Assembly: GCA_964250225.1 (NCBI GenBank)
Contig: CAXUEY010000133.1
Location: 1 to 16,485, forward strand
Origin: Paraktedonobacter sp964250225
GTDB lineage: Bacteria > Chloroflexota > Ktedonobacteria > Ktedonobacterales > Ktedonobacteraceae
DNA: 16,485 nt
Direction: 5' to 3'
Within the stretch, counting starts at the first letter, position 1. Each line of letters opens with the position of its first letter. Below are positions 6,332 to 13,272 of the stretch, one piece after another. Under the pieces are notes generated by a model, which was not told where the DNA came from, did no database searches, and saw only the letters and a program-made list of their open reading frames with translations. The position numbers and the translations under genes are program-made.

Positions 6332-6874
6332 TTATTCTGGGCGCTGGGCAAGCGAGGACTTTGTTTCGACGTAGCGCGCTAGAATAAATACCAGGTCCGA
6401 CAAGCGATTGAGGTAGCGCACCACCTCACTATTCTCAATCACGCCGTCGTGCAGCAGCTTCACCGCCATGCGTTCGGCGCGGCGGATGATCGCGCGGGCG
6501 AGATCGAGCGCGGCCCCATCGGGTGTGTCGCCGGGGATAATAAACTTGTTGGGGATCTCAACCTCTTGTTTCAACGCCTCCTCAACCTGCTCTAAACGCT
6601 GTACATGTGTGGCAGTCATGCGCAGGCCCATCTTCTCGTAGTTTTCAGGTGGTGTGGCCAACTCGCCCATCAGCAGGTAAAGTTCTTGCTGGGTTGTGTA
6701 CAGAATCTCTTTGACTTTGGGGTCGTTTGTCGTAGCGCGGGCCAGACCCAGAGCCGATGTCGCCTCATCGACGGTGCCAAAGGTGTCCGGGCGCGGATCG
6801 TACTTGGGAACGCGCTGCTCACCCAGCAGGCCGGTATAGCCAGTGTCCCCGGTGCCGGTGGTGACTTTTGCCAT
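6332..6874 (-). CDS. pduO: PduO-type corrinoid adenosyltransferase
   Basis: A 180-residue enzyme that transfers the adenosyl group of ATP to cob(I)alamin or a related corrinoid, the step giving the active B12 coenzyme. Motifs in order: TGTGDTGYTGLLGEQRVPK at 6-24 (ATP loop), FGTVDEATSALGLA at about 32-45, IPGDTPDGAALDLARAIIRRAERMA (the conserved RRAER ATP/corrinoid contact), and YLNRLSDLVFILARY near the C-terminus. Length matches single-domain PduO enzymes. The ATG follows a GAGGAGAG ribosome site on the minus strand. It is transcribed alone, convergent to the SRPBCC operon, with a TATAAT -10 about 48 bases upstream of the start. No corrinoid biosynthesis gene or riboswitch was seen nearby, so it probably serves general salvage. 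Confidence 0.93.
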   Translation of the reverse strand: MAKVTTGTGDTGYTGLLGEQRVPKYDPRPDTFGTVDEATSALGLARATTNDPKVKEILYTTQQELYLLMGELATPPENYEKMGLRMTATHVQRLEQVEEALKQEVEIPNKFIIPGDTPDGAALDLARAIIRRAERMAVKLLHDGVIENSEVVRYLNRLSDLVFILARYVETKSSLAQRPE

Positions 6875-6921
6875 TGATCTCTCCTCGTTTCTATGCGCGT
6901 GAAATAGTGCTTCTGGATATG

Positions 6922-6927
6922 ATTATA
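6922..6927 (-). promoter_or_regulatory. -10 box of the adenosyltransferase gene
   Basis: A perfect TATAAT on the minus strand, 48 bases upstream of the ATG. No good -35 hexamer stands at 16-18 bases, so strength is uncertain. Confidence 0.45.
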
Positions 6928-6997
6928 GCGCATGAGCGATGTCTGTTGGGCCGGCCCTGGCTAAACAATAGAGAAATCTCTGCTTTTTGCTGCCTCG

Positions 6998-8275
6998 CTA
7001 TTTTGCGTTTATTGCTCTCAAAGTCTGTTGCAACTCAATAACATCAGGAGCATTTTTATATGAACTATTAGTTAATTTATCATATAGCTTTTTTACCTGC
7101 TCTATGTTACGAGCAACCTTTATTTCCTTGCTCGTTTCGATAGCGTTTAGCAACATCCATATAGCCTGTTCATATTCAGGCTTTTTCTGCTCTATATAGC
7201 ATTCTGCTCTCTTAATATCTAAAAATACAAGATGTCTTTTGCCAGTTGTTTGCACATATCTTTCAGCGTCATCCAAATATTCTAACGCTTTACTATGCCT
7301 ATTCAGCGTATTTAAAACATAGGCTTTATCCAGAAAAAAATCATTTTTGCCAAATGACATAGTAGATATTTCACCTTTAGTATCGGTATGTTTTTCAGCG
7401 CGATCCAGCATATTTTGTACTATGAGCATGCTAGAGCTACTCATATCATAATCTGCATAGATGCACGCACTTTTCGAGTAGATAAGACCTCTTGTTTGTG
7501 ATCCAGCCCCTTTCGCATAGGTTGCGGCCCCATCTATATCCATCTTAGCCAGCCCTACACGTCTCTGCCTAAAGTGGAATGTAGCGGAATAGCATAAGCT
7601 AGCCGCCTGCAAATCATTATCATCTAAATAGGTTGCTATGTCTTTTGCGTTATCTATGTGTTCAAAGGTTTTTGACCAGTTTGATATATCAGCGCTACAT
7701 ATTTTTGCACATAAGATTTCATATTTCCATAATGTGCGCAAAAATGCTTCTTTAAGGTCAGAACGACTATTCTTAGCAATTTTTTCTAATTGCTCTGTAT
7801 ATTGCTCTAATTTGTGTATTATCATATATGATAAACCATCGGTATACATCTTCTTATATACATCGTATGTACTTTTATAAGCATGTATCGTGTCAAGTGT
7901 GATGATACCCTCTGCTTGTGGCTGGATAGGGGCATGTCGTCCTGTGGCTAGTTCTACAATCTGATCTAACGACCCTAGCCCTAAGAGTACTGGTGGAATT
8001 CTGAGGATGCTAGCCAGTACACGTCTACGCTCTATTGAATCTAGTCCTTGATTGTGCTTCTCCATGAGATTAACCATAATCTCGCTGATACCCAATTTTT
8101 CCGCCAGGTCTTTTTGGGTCCAGTGTTTTTCACGACCAGTATGATCGATATAGGTCATACTCTCTCTATAATATTTAACGATTTTACCCGGAACAGGGTA
8201 CTCATCATTACCTATTTCAAATTGAGGCAGCCCCAATTGTATTAGCACATCCTGTATCGTCTTTTTCTTGTCCAT
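6998..8275 (-). CDS. HTH (XRE-type) regulator with long helical TPR-like C-terminal half
   Basis: A 425-residue putative transcription regulator. An XRE-type helix-turn-helix lies at about residues 52-98 (WTQKDLAEKLGISEIMVNL, then IERRRVLASILRIPPVLLGL). Residues from about 125 to the end are almost entirely helical with repeat-like spacing (for example FLDKAYVLNTLNRHSKALEYLDDAERY), as in TPR sensor domains. The layout recalls peptide-sensing RRNPP-type regulators (Rgg, PlcR), but many Ktedonobacteria HTH-TPR proteins have unknown signals. The gene is visibly richer in A/T than the genes around it, with many AAA/ATA-type codons, suggesting horizontal acquisition. It has a good minus-strand promoter (8312-8340) and a GGGGAG ribosome site. 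It is divergent from two small unknown genes, its likely targets. Specific role unknown. Confidence 0.85.
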   Translation of the reverse strand: MDKKKTIQDVLIQLGLPQFEIGNDEYPVPGKIVKYYRESMTYIDHTGREKHWTQKDLAEKLGISEIMVNLMEKHNQGLDSIERRRVLASILRIPPVLLGLGSLDQIVELATGRHAPIQPQAEGIITLDTIHAYKSTYDVYKKMYTDGLSYMIIHKLEQYTEQLEKIAKNSRSDLKEAFLRTLWKYEILCAKICSADISNWSKTFEHIDNAKDIATYLDDNDLQAASLCYSATFHFRQRRVGLAKMDIDGAATYAKGAGSQTRGLIYSKSACIYADYDMSSSSMLIVQNMLDRAEKHTDTKGEISTMSFGKNDFFLDKAYVLNTLNRHSKALEYLDDAERYVQTTGKRHLVFLDIKRAECYIEQKKPEYEQAIWMLLNAIETSKEIKVARNIEQVKKLYDKLTNSSYKNAPDVIELQQTLRAINAK

Positions 8276-8311
8276 ATATGCTCCCCAAAGCGAACTATCC
8301 TACCTGCATGG

Positions 8312-8340
8312 AGTATACCCATATTTTTAGATCGGGACAA
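8312..8340 (-). promoter_or_regulatory. Promoter of the HTH-TPR regulator
   Basis: On the minus strand, -35 TTGTCC (8335-8340), a 17-base spacer and -10 TATACT (8312-8317), about 37 bases before the start codon. The -35 is part of a direct repeat of GGACAA (+ strand, 8335-8340 and 8343-8348) that could be an operator. Confidence 0.6.
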
Positions 8341-8451
8341 TAGGACAAGGTTATAATCAGATTTTAACCCGTAGTAGTTGTATTGTTGCTATGCTATCTA
8401 GGACGTTTCTAATGTTGGTCGTACTCGACATATTGGATGGAGAAATACATC

Positions 8452-8739
8452 ATGTCAAGCGAAATAAAACACCTGCTCGCACAAATTGAGGCCGAACACT
8501 TAGCGTGTCGTCGCGGGTTAAGCGGCTTATCAAGCGGAACAGCCCGCCATGAGTTCATCAATAAGCGGCAGCAACAGATTGACGCCCATCATAGCCGCTT
8601 GCTCGAACTCATAGGCGATTCTGCGACACAACGCGTAGCAGAGATGATCGAGTGTGCTGATCTCCTCTTCGATGCTCAACAAGCGCGTCTCAGCATGTCG
8701 CAACCAACGACAGAACATGAGAGAGGTGAGATAAGATGA
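8452..8739 (+). CDS. Small helical hypothetical protein
   Basis: A 95-residue, mostly helical, charged soluble protein (SSEIKHLLAQIEAEHLACRR at the start; QQQIDAHHSRLLELIGD and MIECADLLFDAQQARL later). The spacing of leucines and isoleucines would suit a short coiled coil or helical hairpin. ATG 8452 is preferred to the in-frame ATG at 8437 because TGGAG (8438-8442) lies nine bases before it, while nothing suitable precedes 8437. The gene overlaps the next one by four bases (ATGA). It is divergent from the HTH-TPR regulator. I do not recognise the family and see no membrane segment or secretion signal. Confidence 0.75.
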   Translation: MSSEIKHLLAQIEAEHLACRRGLSGLSSGTARHEFINKRQQQIDAHHSRLLELIGDSATQRVAEMIECADLLFDAQQARLSMSQPTTEHERGEIR

Positions 8740-8999
8740 TACGAACCTCTCTCAATGATGAAGCCAGAGTAGGTGATACCGTTTTGTATCACTTGCGCTC
8801 ACAAGATAACCCTATCGATCCCCTAAAGATCTGGCACGGTCGGATCTTAGATATTTTGCTGCGTATCAATGACCGAGCACATATATGCTATTATCATGTA
8901 CAATCGCTGGAATATCCAGATTGTGACGAAATAGTCTATCCCGAACAGATTGTCGGATTTGAACCCCTCTTTATCGAGTCTGAGCCACCATCACACTAA
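8736..8999 (+). CDS. Small hypothetical protein, probably beta-rich
   Basis: An 87-residue acidic protein with alternating hydrophobic strands: EARVGDTVLYHLRS (9-22), WHGRILDILLRI, AHICYYHVQSLEY, then EIVYPEQIVGFEPLF. A small barrel or SH3-like fold is plausible. The ATG overlaps the stop of the previous gene (ATGA), with GAGAGGTGAG about ten bases upstream, so both proteins are probably made together in fixed ratio. An intrinsic terminator follows 13 bases after the stop. No family recognised. Its opening resembles in pattern the hydrogenase-linked gene at 16-339 (both carry ARVGDTV). Confidence 0.75.
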   Translation: MIRTSLNDEARVGDTVLYHLRSQDNPIDPLKIWHGRILDILLRINDRAHICYYHVQSLEYPDCDEIVYPEQIVGFEPLFIESEPPSH

Positions 9000-9012
9000 T
9001 TCTTGAGCAGAT

Positions 9013-9062
9013 ACCAGCCTCAATGCGTGGCCCCTTCTTGCACGTGTTGAGGCTGGTTTTTT
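9013..9062 (+). terminator. Strong intrinsic terminator of the small-gene pair
   Basis: A 17-pair stem (9013-9029 with 9041-9057, two G-T pairs, otherwise perfect) around an 11-base loop, followed by TTTTTT at 9057-9062. It also separates this operon from the convergent ATP-grasp gene. Confidence 0.93.
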
Positions 9063-9091
9063 AGTGTCCCTTCTGTATCGTTACGATACTG

Positions 9092-10006
9092 TTAGCGAAA
9101 ATGGGCGGCCAGCGCTTGATAAAATGCCCCTGCATCAACGCTTGTGGGCAGGCCAGCGACCTGACCATCACCAGGTTCAACGATGGTCCAGGAACCATCC
9201 ACCCGTTTCGCTATGTCCAGCGTGAAGAAACGGCTTTGCACTTTTGAGGCGATCTCACGAATCATATCCAATGGAAGGTGAGCATCTATATCATATTCGC
9301 CTTCCTCCCAATATGGCGCTGCAAGCATAATTTGAGCATCCAGCACAAACAGCCGGAATTCTCTGGTCAGAGGCATACCGCTTCTGGAATGGGTCGTCAA
9401 TGGCTCGAACTCCACAAATTCGCGGAAGACCAGGCCCTCGTTCAGGTCCGCACCCTGGAGCTGCATAAAGCGTGTGACTACCCGTTCGACCTCACTGCGA
9501 TCTGCTGCTGAAGGGATGTAGCAAGCCTCGTACCATTCATGTTTGCGCGACTTCACAAAGTCCTTGACGATTACCGCGCGATCTCCAAATGGCTGCAAGG
9601 CCTCCATCACAGCGTCCATCACCACATCGGGGCCGGTTTTGAGCCAGTTCGTTTTAGGCGTGTGGCCGACCAGCACAGGATACGCCTCCGGTAGATAGTG
9701 GCAGTGCTTATACGCGGCTGGCGTGTTGATGAGCGTTAGCCCTTTGGCGGCCAGCGTCTGATAAAGCTGCTCATACACATCTGGTTTGAGCATCCAGCCG
9801 CGATACATCGCTACCTCTTCGTCGCTGATCGTGCTGGTTGGTACAACTTTGCGCACAGCACGGGTCGCGTTCTGTTCCTCCGCTAGCGTCTCAAAACTGA
9901 TCAGCGAGCAGGCGAACCCCAGTTTCTGCGCGGCATTGAACTCAGCTTCGTAGGCTGCATCTGGTGCGAGCGGATTCCAGTAATCAGAACAGAAAATTAT
10001 GTGCAT
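9092..10006 (-). CDS. ATP-grasp protein, R2K clade (DUF4343-like)
   Basis: A 304-residue enzyme probably forming an amide bond between a carboxylate and an amine with ATP; the substrate is unknown. ATP-grasp landmarks: VIVKDFVKSRKHEW (145-158, with K148, K152, R154 and K155), LVFREFVEFEPL (192-203), REFRLFVLD (215-223) and the metal-binding end DGSWTIVEPGDGQVAGLP (270-287, E277 and D280). The K/R-rich first motif and closing GDGQVAGLP are what I associate with the R2K clade found in phage, polymorphic-toxin and stand-alone settings; this is recalled, not searched. A GAGGAGAG ribosome site precedes the ATG on the minus strand. It lies 81 bases downstream of the hydrolase gene, with an inverted repeat between, so it could be co-transcribed or separately controlled. 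Confidence 0.8.
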   Translation of the reverse strand: MHIIFCSDYWNPLAPDAAYEAEFNAAQKLGFACSLISFETLAEEQNATRAVRKVVPTSTISDEEVAMYRGWMLKPDVYEQLYQTLAAKGLTLINTPAAYKHCHYLPEAYPVLVGHTPKTNWLKTGPDVVMDAVMEALQPFGDRAVIVKDFVKSRKHEWYEACYIPSAADRSEVERVVTRFMQLQGADLNEGLVFREFVEFEPLTTHSRSGMPLTREFRLFVLDAQIMLAAPYWEEGEYDIDAHLPLDMIREIASKVQSRFFTLDIAKRVDGSWTIVEPGDGQVAGLPTSVDAGAFYQALAAHFR

Positions 10007-10039
10007 AGTGACTCTCCTCTCGTTTTATAACGTAGAAGA

Positions 10040-10082
10040 GTGCCAGAAATACACTCAGTATAGTAACATGTATTTCTGACAC
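10040..10082. promoter_or_regulatory. Long inverted repeat between hydrolase and ATP-grasp genes
   Basis: Fourteen-base arms GTGCCAGAAATACA (10040-10053) and TGTATTTCTGACAC (10069-10082) with one mismatch and a 15-base A/T-rich loop. It starts five bases beyond the hydrolase stop codon on the minus strand. It has no T-run, so it may be an mRNA-stabilising stem, an attenuator or a protein-binding site in front of the ATP-grasp gene. Confidence 0.6.
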
Positions 10083-10087
10083 TAGAT

Positions 10088-11038
10088 CTAGCGCTGCTCC
10101 ACGAAAGCCAGTCCCCTGGTCACGTGCTCGCTAAAGTCGGAGGGATACTCATGGCCCAGGCCCGGAATGATTTCCAATGTGCAGGGGAGATCGTGGGCGT
10201 GCATCAGTTCAGCGACCTGGCGCGACCCTTTCAAGCAACTTTCATCATCTTCCCCAATGATGATCGAGCCGCGTATACCTGCTGGCTTGTGCGTCGCGAG
10301 CAATTCCGCTAACGCCTCAAGTTCTTCTGATGAGAGGAAAGGGCCGAGCACGACGAAGCCCGCAGCCGGGATGAGCTGATGCAGCGCCATCCAGATGGCC
10401 AGCCCACCGCCCTTCGAGAAGCCACCGAGCACAACGCGCCCGGCATCGACAGAGTACTGCTCGTTTACCGTGGCAAAATGAGCACATATTTCGCTGATGC
10501 TCCGTGCTCGATCATTCCAAACAAAAGCCGTCTGGCCAGCAAGCTGCGAGGACTGAGGGAGAGCCAGCAACCAACCGCGCCCGGTAATTGCGCGCCACTC
10601 TTCAGCAGTGTCGTTGCTATTGCTCATGTTTCCATGCAGCGCGATCAATAGAGGCGCAGGCGCAACCGGTGGATCTGGTGGCAAGACACGCAGTTCGGGC
10701 CGCACCTCTGCCTGGGCCTGGAGCAGACGTTGCCGACAGGTGGCCAGCAGAGACTGAAATTCTGGCAGTGGATGTAACGAGACCAGATCTTCATCTTCGG
10801 CCATCCAATCAGGGGTGAACCAGTAACCCTGCTCGACAGCTTCGCGGAACAGGCGCAGTGCCTCCTCTCGTTTGCCAAGCAGATTAGTCATGCAGATGCG
10901 CCAATAGACAAAGTAGAGCGTATGTGTGGGGAAATTCGCCTGCTCTTGCTCGATCAGGTCCAGCACCTGCTGATACTCTTTTTCCTCGAAGAGTTTGAAG
11001 AGTTGCTTGTCCAGGGCGTAGTATGTCTGGTTACTCAT
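10088..11038 (-). CDS. Alpha/beta hydrolase (phospholipase/carboxylesterase type) with helical TPR-like N-terminus
   Basis: A 316-residue putative serine esterase. Residues 1-110 are helical with TPR-like character (LFEEKEYQQVLDLIEQEQANFPTHTLYFVY, then GKREEALRLFREAVEQGYWF). Residues 128-316 are an alpha/beta hydrolase: oxyanion region LIALHGN (131-137), nucleophile elbow GGFSKGG with Ser208, acid at Asp264/265 in IIGEDDES, and His296 in GLGHEYP. All three catalytic positions are present. No signal peptide, so it acts in the cytoplasm. It starts 39 bases after the ArsR/DUF2087 gene and is probably co-transcribed with it. The natural ester or thioester substrate cannot be told. Confidence 0.87.
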   Translation of the reverse strand: MSNQTYYALDKQLFKLFEEKEYQQVLDLIEQEQANFPTHTLYFVYWRICMTNLLGKREEALRLFREAVEQGYWFTPDWMAEDEDLVSLHPLPEFQSLLATCRQRLLQAQAEVRPELRVLPPDPPVAPAPLLIALHGNMSNSNDTAEEWRAITGRGWLLALPQSSQLAGQTAFVWNDRARSISEICAHFATVNEQYSVDAGRVVLGGFSKGGGLAIWMALHQLIPAAGFVVLGPFLSSEELEALAELLATHKPAGIRGSIIIGEDDESCLKGSRQVAELMHAHDLPCTLEIIPGLGHEYPSDFSEHVTRGLAFVEQR

Positions 11039-11077
11039 AAGATGGGTTCCGTCCTTTCATATTACATGTACATTAAA

Positions 11078-11776
11078 TTAAGAGTTCTGCATATTTTCAT
11101 CATGCGGACGAATCAGCCAGTAACGCCCATGCTCGCGCAACATGATCTGCTCATCGATCAGGTAGCGGCGCAGGCTGGAGATATCGTCGAAGACCTGTTT
11201 GAGAACGGCGTTGACCTCCAGTTCGCTATAGATGCGCCCCCACTCAAAACGCTTCGCCAGTTCCTCCAGGATGATGCGCCGCTGGGTCTGGCGGCGGGGA
11301 ATGCTGCTGAGGCGACCCTCCTGGAAGAAGGTTTCTACAAGTTTCTGACGCGCCTCTGTCTTGCTCAACAGGCCAAGATGGTTGTCGGAGAAAACCGTCT
11401 CGCGGATCTGCTGGATACCCGCGGTGTCCAGCGAGTAGTAGCGATAGGTATTTTCACGCCGCTCGCGCACCAGACCGCCGTTCTTGAGGATTTGCAGGTG
11501 GTGCGAGATTGTTTGCGGAGTCACGCCCAGGTGTTCCGCGATCTCCTGCCCGTACATATCCCGGTCCTCCTCGGCCAGCAGACTCAGAATCAGCAGACGC
11601 TTTTCGTCGGACAGGGCCAGGCCAAGCACACGCAAACGCATCAGGTGCGGCGTGAACCACTGCGGATCGCTCGCTGTGCGGATTGTCAGCGCCGCCATAT
11701 CAGCCGGCTTCCAGCGCAGCGTATCCAGCGGCGCTGCGTCCTCTCGCGGTGTGTTTCGGGTTGGTTGGTCTTCCAT
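11078..11776 (-). CDS. ArsR-type regulator with C-terminal DUF2087 domain
   Basis: A 232-residue transcription regulator. A winged helix-turn-helix covers about residues 45-118: LRVLGLALSDEKRLLILSLL, then YGQEIAEHLGVTPQTISHHLQIL and the wing GLVRERRENTYRYYSLD. The C-terminal part from about 153, GRLSSIPRRQTQRRIILEEL to EVNAVLKQVFDDISSLRRYLID and GRYWLI, matches the DUF2087 pattern. The combination is known among HTH proteins, but the DUF2087 ligand is not. GGAGGT sits six bases before the ATG (minus strand). A promoter (11822-11850) and a 22-bp symmetric site (11799-11820) across the expected transcription start suggest self-repression. It heads an operon with the hydrolase and possibly the ATP-grasp gene. 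Confidence 0.88.
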   Translation of the reverse strand: MEDQPTRNTPREDAAPLDTLRWKPADMAALTIRTASDPQWFTPHLMRLRVLGLALSDEKRLLILSLLAEEDRDMYGQEIAEHLGVTPQTISHHLQILKNGGLVRERRENTYRYYSLDTAGIQQIRETVFSDNHLGLLSKTEARQKLVETFFQEGRLSSIPRRQTQRRIILEELAKRFEWGRIYSELEVNAVLKQVFDDISSLRRYLIDEQIMLREHGRYWLIRPHDENMQNS

Positions 11777-11798
11777 TGGGTGACCTCCATAACTAAGC

Positions 11799-11820
11799 TA
11801 ATCAAAAGATTGTTTAATTA
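11799..11820. promoter_or_regulatory. Operator-like dyad for the ArsR/DUF2087 operon
   Basis: An A/T-rich 22-bp dyad of the form TAATnAAAnn-AT-nnTTTnATTA, placed between the -10 box and the start codon on the minus strand. The position would block transcription if occupied, as expected for an autoregulated ArsR-type repressor. Confidence 0.6.
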
Positions 11821-11821
11821 G

Positions 11822-11850
11822 AGAATAGCATGAGTAAGAGATTTTTGCAA
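11822..11850 (-). promoter_or_regulatory. Promoter of the ArsR/DUF2087 operon
   Basis: Minus strand -35 TTGCAA (11845-11850), 17-base spacer, -10 TATTCT (11822-11827). Both hexamers match the consensus at four of six positions, so it is a moderate promoter at best. Confidence 0.5.
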
Positions 11851-11879
11851 GGGGGTATTTTGCTCTTGACGATACATGC

Positions 11880-11907
11880 TACAATCTAAATGTAAGTAAC
11901 CACTCAC
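11880..11907 (+). promoter_or_regulatory. -10 box and operator-like dyad of the TetR gene
   Basis: TACAAT at 11880-11885 is a good -10; a -35 is weak (TATTTT at 11856-11861, spacing 18). Directly after it, 11892-11907 is a 16-bp dyad GTAAGTAACCACTCAC of the form GTnAGTn6ACTnAC, typical of TetR-family sites, and would cover the transcription start. Confidence 0.55.
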
Positions 11908-11932
11908 TCACAGGTTGGAAAGAGAGAAACAC

Positions 11933-12529
11933 ATGGCGGGAGAAACACGGCAGAAGATCCTGGAGGCCACTGAAAAGCTGATCCAGGTGAAGGGGCTGGC
12001 ACGCGTCACTACCAAAGAGATTGCCCGCGAGACGGGTCTCTCGGAAGGTGCGCTCTACCGGCATTTTGAGCATAAAGAGGAGGTGTTCTTCGCGATCATC
12101 GCGCAGCACCTGCCCGCTTTTCTCGACACCTTCAAAACGCATATCCCCGGTACAGGCAGCGTCGGGGAGAACCTGGCTGCGATTGCTCTGGCAGTGCTCG
12201 AATACTACCGCCAGCTCATTCCTCTCAGCGCCTCTTTCCTGGCCGATACCGGGTTGCTGCATCAGTATCGTCAGAAGCTCCAGCAGATCAGCGGCAGGCC
12301 AGAAACCCTTTTTCGCGTGGTTGCCGCTTATATTGAGGAAGAACAGCAGCTCGGACGTGTGGAGAGACGTGCTTCCGCTCTGAGCATGGCAACTCTCTTG
12401 CTAGGAGCCTGCTTCCAGTACGAGTTTTCGCGCCAGATCATCGGAGAGCAGCCCTTTGGACAGAATGAGCAGGAATTTGTGCATTGTATCGTGCAGGATC
12501 TGTTTCTTTGGCATTCCACTAGCCAATAG
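11933..12529 (+). CDS. TetR-family transcription regulator
   Basis: A 198-residue ligand-responsive repressor. The N-terminal DNA-binding region has the family pattern TRQKILEATEKLIQVKGLARVTTKEIARETGLSEGALYRHFEHKEEVF, trimmed here as residues 5-53, with the recognition helix ending LYRHF at 41-45. The rest is a helical ligand-binding and dimer domain whose ligand is unknown. ATG 11933 is chosen over a TTG at 11915 because a purine-rich GGAAAGAGAGA site (11917-11927) lies just before it. It is divergent from the ArsR/DUF2087 gene and followed 118 bases later by the deazaflavin-type reductase, its most likely target along with itself. Confidence 0.93.
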   Translation: MAGETRQKILEATEKLIQVKGLARVTTKEIARETGLSEGALYRHFEHKEEVFFAIIAQHLPAFLDTFKTHIPGTGSVGENLAAIALAVLEYYRQLIPLSASFLADTGLLHQYRQKLQQISGRPETLFRVVAAYIEEEQQLGRVERRASALSMATLLLGACFQYEFSRQIIGEQPFGQNEQEFVHCIVQDLFLWHSTSQ

Positions 12530-12647
12530 AAGCAGATAAAAAAAAGGTGTTGACTTTGTGAGACAAGGCTTTTCTGACCAGCAGAGTGAGCATATAACAT
12601 TTACAGAACATCCCATGCAACAATTGCAAACGAAAGGTATCATCTTT

Positions 12648-13088
12648 ATGGCAAAGACACAAACCCCGCGCGCTACCAATGCTTTCAATTTCTTGACCAG
12701 AAACTTGCTGCGCGCAGGTATCCGCATAGGCAACATGACCCTGTTAACGGTACGGGGGCGCAAAAGTGGGCAGCCTCGCACGACGCCGCTCTGGCTGTCT
12801 GAACACGATGGACAGCGCTGGCTGGTCTGTCCCTATGGCCAGGCTCAATGGGTGCGCAATCTGCGCGCGGCAGGCGAAGCTACCCTCACGCGTGGACGGC
12901 GTACTGAGCACGTTTACGCGGTTGAGCTAAGCCCGCAAGAAGCTGCCCCGCTGCTCAAAATATCGCTGGCCGAAACGCCCTCATTCCTGCTCTCTTACTA
13001 TGATGTAAAACGCGACTCGCCGCTCGCGGATTTTGAGCGCGAGGTTCCGGCTCATCCAGTGTTTTTGATGAAACATGCTGAGAAATAG
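12648..13088 (+). CDS. Deazaflavin (F420)-dependent nitroreductase-family protein
   Basis: A 146-residue split beta-barrel protein of the DDN/DUF385 family. The diagnostic stretch LLTVRGRKSGQPRTTPLW (residues 32-49) is followed by WLVCPYGQAQWVRNLRAAG and a basic TLTRGRRTE strand; the family uses reduced F420 or related flavins to reduce small molecules, sometimes in detoxification. The substrate cannot be told. ATG 12648 follows AAAGG (12633-12637); an upstream in-frame TTG/GTG would add about 30 residues without family similarity. It lies downstream of a TetR gene on the same strand, suggesting inducible expression. Presence of F420 in the host is implied but not shown here. Confidence 0.87.
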   Translation: MAKTQTPRATNAFNFLTRNLLRAGIRIGNMTLLTVRGRKSGQPRTTPLWLSEHDGQRWLVCPYGQAQWVRNLRAAGEATLTRGRRTEHVYAVELSPQEAAPLLKISLAETPSFLLSYYDVKRDSPLADFEREVPAHPVFLMKHAEK

Positions 13089-13272
13089 CCAGATAGCAGC
13101 CTGAGCACTACTGAGGCAGCGCAATGGCTCCCTGGATACGTGTGGATTGGTTCTTGTCAGCGGTCCATTTTCCAGTTAAGATAAGCGCGTACCGAGAGCG
13201 TGAAGCAGCTCGTTGCTATCAATACGGACTGCTTCTTGCCCTCCTGGAAAAGCTGAAAGGATCAGAATTCTC

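Noticed and set aside
8437..8451. ATG 8437 as the start of the first small gene
   Set aside because: No ribosome site precedes it, while the ATG at 8452 has TGGAG at suitable spacing.
10922..11821. A 299-codon plus-strand open frame antisense to the ArsR/DUF2087 gene
   Set aside because: It is the shadow of a minus-strand gene with clear winged-helix and DUF2087 motifs, ribosome site and promoter. Its own reading has no recognisable domain.
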